Assembly: GCA_007026445.1 (NCBI GenBank) | Contig: VDMD01000030.1 | Location: forward strand, 1 to 64,000 | Origin: Schizophyllum amplum | Taxonomy: Eukaryota > Basidiomycota > Agaricomycetes > Agaricales > Schizophyllaceae | Direction of reading: 5' to 3' | Length of the DNA stretch: 64,000 nt | Shown: positions 57,606 through 64,000 of the stretch, in pieces | Numbering within the stretch: position 1 is the stretch's first letter | Layout of the letters: each line of letters begins with the position of its first letter | Position numbers and translations under genes: made by a program | The notes under the pieces: generated by a model | Database searches by the model: none | Told to the model about the DNA's origin: nothing | The model's input: the letters and a program-made list of their open reading frames with translations, nothing else

Positions 57606-57949
57606 GGCGAGCGCGGCGTCGGAGCGTCGGAGGAGCGCGGCGTTGCAACAGGGGGGAACTTGGCGTTGTAGCAGGTTGGTGTCGGCGTCGAAGCAGGGCA
57701 AATCATAGGAACGTAGGTCAATATCTAATGTGTGGCGACGGTCTGTTCATATCGTTATACCTCCACAATCTCTTGGATCACACCATTAGCGCTGTCTTCG
57801 TGAGCTTTGCCGGCCCCCTGTGGTGAGTTCTGTTGGTCTATCCATACTTCATCGAGCTCTTGTTCTCCATCTCTCATTGATGTTCATACTCGTGTTACCT
57901 TCGCACTCAAGTACTCATCCTCGAGCCCATTTTCATCTTCTTCTTCCTG
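57606..57949. other. 3' flank of UBC6
   Basis: No gene seen; presumed UBC6 3' untranslated region followed by non-coding sequence. Confidence 0.4.
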
Positions 57950-58300
57950 CCTTACTCTTCGGCAGCCGTACGTCGTAGCTCCAGATGGGGTTTGCCTGGG
58001 AGTCCGTCGATGCCGGCAAGTCTGATACCCAAGCAGCAATGTCGCACGGCCGCCCATCTGGTCGCAAGACAACCTCGTCGCATACTGGACTGGCGATACC
58101 AGCGAACCCGTCGGCTCCGACAACATTTCGCCTTCAGTAGGGGCTTTGCCGCATGTCCATACAGGTTCCCTGAACGTCTGCCTGGGAGACTACCCACACA
58201 GTCTTGATGACGAGGTTTTTGTCGCTGACCGAGGGTCAGGGTCGACAGCGCCAGCATATCGTTCCCCGCCCTCGGATGCCCCTCGTGAGATATGCAGACA
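57950..58300 (-). pseudogene. FunK1 kinase relic (part of exon 1 only)
   Basis: The minus strand still reads IRGRGTICWRCR, then SDKNLVIKTVW (lysine region), PTEGEML, DGFAGIASPVCDEVVLRPDGRP and PHLELRR in the right order, but in different frames with stops between. This is the stretch just before the catalytic-loop exon in intact copies. Neither the catalytic loop nor the C-lobe is found nearby. Confidence 0.8.
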
Positions 58301-58773
58301 TTGCCATCATCGGAAATAATTGTCGATTTATGGGACGCGAACGGCGCTTAAAAACTAGGGACGAACCCTCGACATCCTTTCAACCAGAGGCAAAACCGAT
58401 TCACCAAGCATCCATTCCGTCGTAGATAATGCATTAGTATATACATATAAGTACATAATATTTCACGTTGACTGCGTCGACCTCAACCCTGCCTCAACCC
58501 AACGACTCCCCGTGCCGCGCGACGCGTCGTACACCGCTTCGACGGCACTCCTTGGCCCCACCTGCGTCTACGCGACGCTGCGCGCGCGCTGGAATAGCGC
58601 TACGGCGGAGGGCCGAAGACAAGGTGTTCGCGCTCGGAAGTGAACACGCCGGCGTCACAGTTAGGACGCGGCGGCGGTGGCGGCAGCGAACATGCCTGTT
58701 GGGTCGCCGTCGGATGCATCGCTATGCAGTCTCCGACAACAGGCAGCGATCGCCTGAAGAGCGATAGATGCGC
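58301..58773. other. Intergenic region left of K9
   Basis: No gene seen. 58,655-58,773 is the K9 3' flank, homologous to those of K5 and K8. Confidence 0.4.
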
Positions 58774-61086
58774 TCAATCATCGTGGTCGACCTTCTTGCG
58801 CTTCGATAAGCGGGTCGATCTTTCCGTGCTCGCCTTCCGTTTGCTCGCGGATGAATTGCCGGATTCCTTCGTCGTCGATATCGTCTCCTCAGACGTATGA
58901 CACGGCTCGACAGAAGTGCTCTCCGAATCATCGCTGCCGTGGTGATGAGGCGACGAAACGTTTGTTCGTGGTGTCGGCGCAGGCGAAGCGCCTGACTCTG
59001 CGTCGTCTGTCGTAGCGACCGAGCCCCTCTTCCGCTTCCGTCGTTCCTCGGCGCCGTTACACTCGACGACAGTAGCGAGCTCGCGGGCGCTCTGCTCTTC
59101 TGCCGATGCACGCTCGCGCTCGGACCGCAGGGGCTGGATATGCCGGTCGAAAATCTCGAGCACTTCGCGGTGTGTGACCTTCCTGTCCCAGTTGCGCAGG
59201 ATCACAGTCCGCAGCTCGCATATGAGATCCTTGAAGTCGTCAAAGTACGGGTCGAAGACGCTGTCCAAGAAGGTCCGGAACTGGCTGTCCTCGTACTCGT
59301 ACATGATGATGGCCTTCCGGTCGCCGTCTCCTGTCATCCACGCGCTCATGGGTGAGTCACAAAGGTCGAAGTCTTCGCGGGGCGTGTTCGAAGGACCGGA
59401 GTAGGTCGCGCATACAATCATGAGGACGTAGAGGAACGACTCGAGGTCGTGCCACGGGCCGTGCGCGACGCGGTCAGAGTATTGGACGATGTCGCATGCC
59501 ATATAAGGCAGAGTGCCCTAGATCATCAGTTCGTCAGTTTCAGAAGCCCAAACTTCCAGCAGGTCGCGCTAGACGTACCGCTCTGCGGCCTATTGGACCC
59601 ACTCTGCGCTCCCCTTTGACGACGATCGCACAGTCGAGGTCTATGAGAAGCCCGCGCCGAAGCGGCGATCCCTGCTGAACATGCATCATGACATTGTTGT
59701 CGCTGATGTCGCAATGTAGCACATCGTGCCAATCATAGAGATCCCAGTGAGCTACATGCTTCGTTAGTGCACATTCTGCAGATCGCACGTGCCATGCTCA
59801 CCTTGGATCGAGTCTCGTAGAACAGAAAGAAGTTCCTCTTTCGAAGAGAAATGCTTTAGCGGCTGAGCATACGGCTTGAGTACAAGCCGGCGGAGTTCAA
59901 GTTGCGGGATGAGGCTTAGGATAGCACACCGCTCAGACGACTCCTTCAATATGTCGCGCAACGCCGTCGTCGCATAAGGCGACCCGTCGGGTCGCAGTAC
60001 TGGTTCCTCGCAGACCAATGACGCTACACCGTCGATGCCGTCGGCCATCTCCAGAAGTTCGCCCTCTGTCGTATGTCGCTCTTTGTCTGCCCATACGTTT
60101 TTAATTACGAAGTCCTGGTCGCCCTCCGGTAGCCGGCATCGCCAGCAGACAGTCCGTCCGCGGATGTTCTTGGTGATGGACAACGTCTCGACGATTTCGT
60201 ACTCCAGATTACCGACGGTCACGAAGCGCCGACCGTCGCGCGACACGATCGTCGGGTCCTTCCCGCAATAGCTTTTGTCGAGGAGCGTGAGTCCCATCAC
60301 GATGCGGACGAAGATGACCGGATTGTCGTGGATATTGTATGGGGTGGACGTGACAAGCCCTGCGCGGTCATAGCAAGCCAGCTGAATGACGTCGCCCGCG
60401 AGAGCGACGCCAACGTGGAAGAGCCGATCAGGTTGAGTTGCAAAAACGTTCGCGGCGCCACTCGACAGGCGCCGAAGGGCTTGTGGCAAGAGCTCCGGGC
60501 CGGTCACGATCTGCACGTCGCAAAGCACATCCGCCCATTGCATGACATCTAGGCCCGCATCGCTAAGCGCGATACCTGTAACATGACCAGCCGAGCCATC
60601 CAGGGACCCTCGGAGGCACTCGGTGACGACCCACTGCCGCGGAGTGATGGGGATAGGACACTTCATAGTAAGATGACCAAGCGAGCAGCAGCGAGATACT
60701 TTGTTGAGAAACTTGGCCAAAGCGCGATATTGACGCTCCGGGTCGGCATAGAGAGAGGGCGAGGGATAGCCGAGCCACTTGCCCTCTTCCACACTGTACA
60801 AGGGAATCCTGGCGAGACCTCCGCCGATGACACTAGGAGGTGCAGGAAAGATGCTGTTCGGGTACATTGTGGTGATCATGCCCGAGATTTGAACAGAAGC
60901 TTGCTCGAGGTCGGCAGCCGCGTCGTTCTCCAAACACGCGTGCGATTGAAGTACGCACGTGGATGAGCGCTCAGTAAGCTTCGAGTAAGGGTACGGGCGA
61001 GAGGTGGTAGATGATGACTTGCGGGCCGCTGAGTTGTCTGTTCGGGGTAGCGCATGGCTTCGCTGTGAGCAGACCGTCTGTGACAT
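58774..61086 (-). CDS. FunK1 fungal-type protein kinase K9
   Basis: Exons 61086-59802, 59751-59579 and 59517-58774, phase-consistent (733 aa). Starts MSQTVCSQRSHALPR. Landmarks: LEYEIVETLSITKNI, DFVIKNVWADKER, HCDISDNNVMM, LLIDLDCA, GTLPYMACDIVQY, PWHDLESFLYVL and a bipartite basic tail (SKRKASTERS ... SKRKKVDHDD). All active-site positions are as expected. Closest to K7: intron 2 is identical over its 61 bases. Head-to-head with K10. Confidence 0.92.
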
Positions 61087-61745
61087 GGTCGTCTGCGCGG
61101 CGCGTGAGATGAGGGACGCGATTTAAGTTAATCACGCACCTGTCGAAGATGGTAGCAGTGTTCAGGTGTTTGTATACGACTTGAAAATATTGGTGTTCGA
61201 TTTCGAGGATTCCGCTGTCAGCGTAGGCAGCAGATGCGGCGACCAATGCCACTGTGCGATGATGATGGTTTGGGTCAAGGCGTGTTTGTGACTGCGTGAC
61301 AACATGACAGCGAGTACAAACAACATGTGACACTCAGACGATCGCCGAATGTGAGGGCGGCCTCGTCGTATTTCTCTCGACTGCCAGATTCTCTAGTAAT
61401 GTCCACCATTAATTCCGCAATATCATGAAGATGAACAGTGTGCTGCGGTCCATCCACCGGACGGTGGCTATGGTACTTACCTCATTCTGTGGAACACGTG
61501 GTGTCACACATCTAACGTGACCATTGTCGTCACGTGCTTGACGCTTCGTTGAAGTAGACCGGATCTGAGGGTGCTTTTGATTGTCTCTTCCTCCCACCAT
61601 TCTCGCCCTCGAAGCCACTCACCCGTGTCATACCTTGACGCTTTTTCTGGTGCGTGCTATGCTATGAACCTACGCTTGCGCTAATTTTCTCTTCAGAGCC
61701 TGTTCAACTTGTGTTCAACGACCTCGCCACTCACGACCGCAAGCT
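61087..61745. promoter_or_regulatory. Divergent promoter region between K9 and K10
   Basis: 659 bp. About 61,258-61,305 carries GATGATGGTTTGGGTCAAGG and TGTGACTGCGTGACAACATG, very like the blocks upstream of K1 and K4. No coding sequence seen. Confidence 0.5.
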
Positions 61746-64000
61746 ATGATCAAGCCTCTGCCGCGCATCAACACCACCCCTCGTGCGGTCAAGGTCTCCG
61801 CCCAACCAGACGTGATCTCCTCGTCGTCTAGAGCTCCCGGCAATCCGCTCAAGACACAAGAACTCATCCAGCATGAGCACATGGACCGGGCCATTCTCGA
61901 CGAACTCGCCAACGCGATGCTCTTGCGGATCAAGGGCCTACCTGAAGCTCTATTTCCCGATGATGCCTTCGCTGTCACTCCTGCCGCCCTCTTCAAGATT
62001 ATCGTCGGTCCGTTGCCGTCTAATGTATACGGTCGCAACTCTACCGATACGGGCGGAATATGGGTGAACGGTCCAAAGTTCAACGAACCGCATCAGGAGC
62101 TCGCTATAGCCGAATTCTTTCAGTCCCTGACCGACTCTGTTCGCACGCCGTACCGTGCGCACATGCCCCCTGGTGTGAAACTGGAAGAGCGTAAATGGAG
62201 TGCCGCGTATCGCAACACCGCATTCCCCGGTGGGGACCTGAAAAGGAAGCCGGACATCGTCAACCTTTGCGAAGACCTTCCCAGGCTTTGGAAGTACTTG
62301 CTTGGCGATGTTCAGCACAAGGCAAACATACAAGAGATGGAAGCTGTCGCACGGCAGCTGCACGATGGCGGTTGGAATACTCTCTCGGCGCAGGATGACC
62401 GTCTGTTCCACATAGGCCTTGGCATTGCTGGCGACGACCTGTCGATCTCGTACTACGATAGAGCGGGTTGTATGCGCTCTGAACCGCTCAATATCCACCG
62501 CGAACCCGTCCTCTTCGTCCGTGTCGTTCTTGGTCTCGCGCTCCTTGACAAACGATACCTCGGCTACGATCCAACTGTCACCGAGGACGAAAATGGGCAG
62601 CGATTCGTCACCGTCAAGAAGGAGATATATCGCATCTTGGAGAGGCTCGACAAGCACACTGGCATACGGGGTCTCGGGACCGTTGTTTGGCTCTGCGAAC
62701 GCCTGACGGATGAACGGCAGGTCGTCATGAAGACGTCTTGGGCTGATAGGAGTCGCCAATACACGGAGGCCCACTTTCTGGAGCACGCGGCAAAGATGGG
62801 TCTTCGCGGTGTGCCTACGCTCATTGCGTTCGAAACTGTCAAATTCAAGAATCATTGCATCTCGACGGCCCCCCTTCGTCAAGAGCTCTGCAAACGTCAG
62901 CGTCTGACTGGAGTGGAAGAACGGCAGCTGGTTCGCCTCGTCGAAAAGGAGCGCTGCGTGTCACTTGCAGATTTCTCGACCAAGGCCGAGTTGCTTTCTG
63001 GCTTGAGGGACTGTGTCATCGGTAAGTCGTTGCCAAACTTCTCGCACCTAGATTTATGTATTAACGAAATACGCCATAGCTCACGAGGGCTTGTACAAAG
63101 ACGCCAAGATCGTACATTCGGATGTCAGCGACAAGAACACCATGTTTCAAACCGACAAAACAACTGCTCCGGGTCGACGCAGGGGTATTCTCATAGATCT
63201 TAACTATGCAACCTATGTTGGGCAAGAGCACAAACCATCCCTCGGCGCGAAGAGCGTGAGTCGTCTTAACACCTATGCTTTCCTTACATTGCTCACCATT
63301 TTCCACGTCTCTAAGTGTCCTGCTACCTTCATGGCATGCGAGCTTCTGTTGGGCGGCAAGTACGTCAGGCAAGCATCGCACGAGCACGGACAAAGTTTGA
63401 CTTCATGGCTTCGTCCATGGGCAAATGGCTTTCTAGAGACCAGGAGACCGTCGGTGCACTGAAGCAAGCCATAATGGGACTGAAAGTGCCTGGTGAACCC
63501 GACTTGTTTGGGAACTTCCTCGAGGACCACTTCGACCCGTATTTCGAGGACCTCAAGGAATGTGTGTGCGAACTGCGCAGCGTCATCATGTGCAAGCAGC
63601 CTCGTCCCACACACCGGCAGGTCGTCGAGGTCTTGGACAAACACATCAACGTCTTGCTACTCGCGGAGCCTGCGTCTACCCCCCGACCTGTCTCGGAGTC
63701 TCGACCTGTCTCGAACTCGGAAACGTTTGCCGGCTTACTGCTCATTGACGGCGCGGAAGCCTCTGAAGACGAGGAAGAACTGTCTGTGCAGACATCTCGC
63801 TCCGAGTCGCCCTCAGACGGTCGCGACATCGCAACTTCATCGGGTGAGTTCTCTGCTACGCAGATCCATGTCAGAGCCATGACCAAGTAAATATCGCGCA
63901 GAACTGCAAAACTTCCCAAGGACACGTACATCGTCGGGCGAGTTGTCCAGTCGCGCAACCACCCGAGGGTCAACAAAGCGTGCAGCGCCACAGCAACGCG
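61746..64000 (+). pseudogene. FunK1 kinase K10 (K2-like), internally deleted, runs off right edge
   Basis: Exons 61746-63021, 63080-63255 and 63316 onward, then a GTGAGT donor at 63844 and a likely exon from 63902 to the edge. It is K2-like throughout: MIKPLPRINTTPRAV start, VVMKTSWADRSRQY (lysine), HSDVSDKNTMF (catalytic loop), ILIDLNYA. In exon 3, CPATFMACELLLGGKY should be followed by the YDLESFVYVL segment as in K2, but that segment is missing and the frame changes near 63,365-63,395 before resuming at TKFDFMASSMGKWLSRD and DLFGNFLEDHFDPYFEDLKE. The C-lobe motif is therefore lost and the frame broken. Any PHD finger would lie beyond the window. Confidence 0.75.

Noticed and set aside
1..64000. 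tRNA, rRNA or CRISPR-like arrays
   Set aside because: No tRNA-like cloverleaf or rRNA segment was noticed, and the only regular tandem repeat is the four-unit promoter repeat at 27,166-27,253; spaced repeats of CRISPR type are absent and not expected in a fungus.

Overview
The window looks like a gene-dense chromosome segment from a filamentous basidiomycete (Agaricomycetes; the exact order is not determined). The reasons are GC-rich coding sequence, many 47-95 nt spliceosomal introns, a fungal-type (FunK1) kinase expansion, a basidiomycete-style F-box/LRR gene, a secreted double-psi beta-barrel protein and a Ty3/gypsy retrotransposon. All coding models are hand-spliced by eye; exon phases were checked arithmetically for every model described as phase-consistent.

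Left third (1-19.5 kb), ordinary single-copy genes. TRM44 tRNA methyltransferase (minus, runs off the left edge, one apparent 1-nt frameshift); an unassigned ORF converging on an unassigned eight-exon minus-strand gene; an 801-aa acidic protein ending in a Cys/His module; an eleven-exon secreted type-B carboxylesterase; an F-box-like gene; a secreted RlpA/barwin-like protein; a 561-bp inverted-repeat MITE with 3-bp target duplication; and an 812-aa protein with a C-terminal NTF2-like domain.

Right two thirds (19.5-64 kb), a FunK1 cluster. Ten kinase loci (called K1-K10 here) plus relics lie on both strands, several in head-to-head pairs. Most share a three-exon plan: N-terminal regulatory part plus N-lobe, a short exon with the catalytic HCDISDNN-type loop, and an exon with the C-lobe and a basic tail. 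The cluster shows gene conversion (K1/K4), decay (K5 frameshift, K6 missing its last exon, K10 internally deleted, a bare fragment near 58.1 kb) and retrotransposon disruption (K8). K2 and K10 form a divergent subclade; K2 carries a C-terminal PHD-type zinc finger, so it is a kinase-PHD fusion. The others end in a conserved bipartite nuclear-localisation-like motif, which together suggest a nuclear kinase family. An ER ubiquitin-conjugating enzyme gene (UBC6) is embedded in the cluster.

The 10.9-kb Ty3/gypsy element (43,492-54,390) has identical 196-bp LTRs and AAAAG target duplications, and sits inside the third exon of K8. It has a gag region broken into several frames, a protease separated from RT-RNaseH-integrase by one in-frame UGA followed by CUA, and an extra coiled-coil region downstream of integrase. 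The whole element, coding sequence included, is packed with short perfect inverted repeats, a feature I did not notice in the neighbouring genes.
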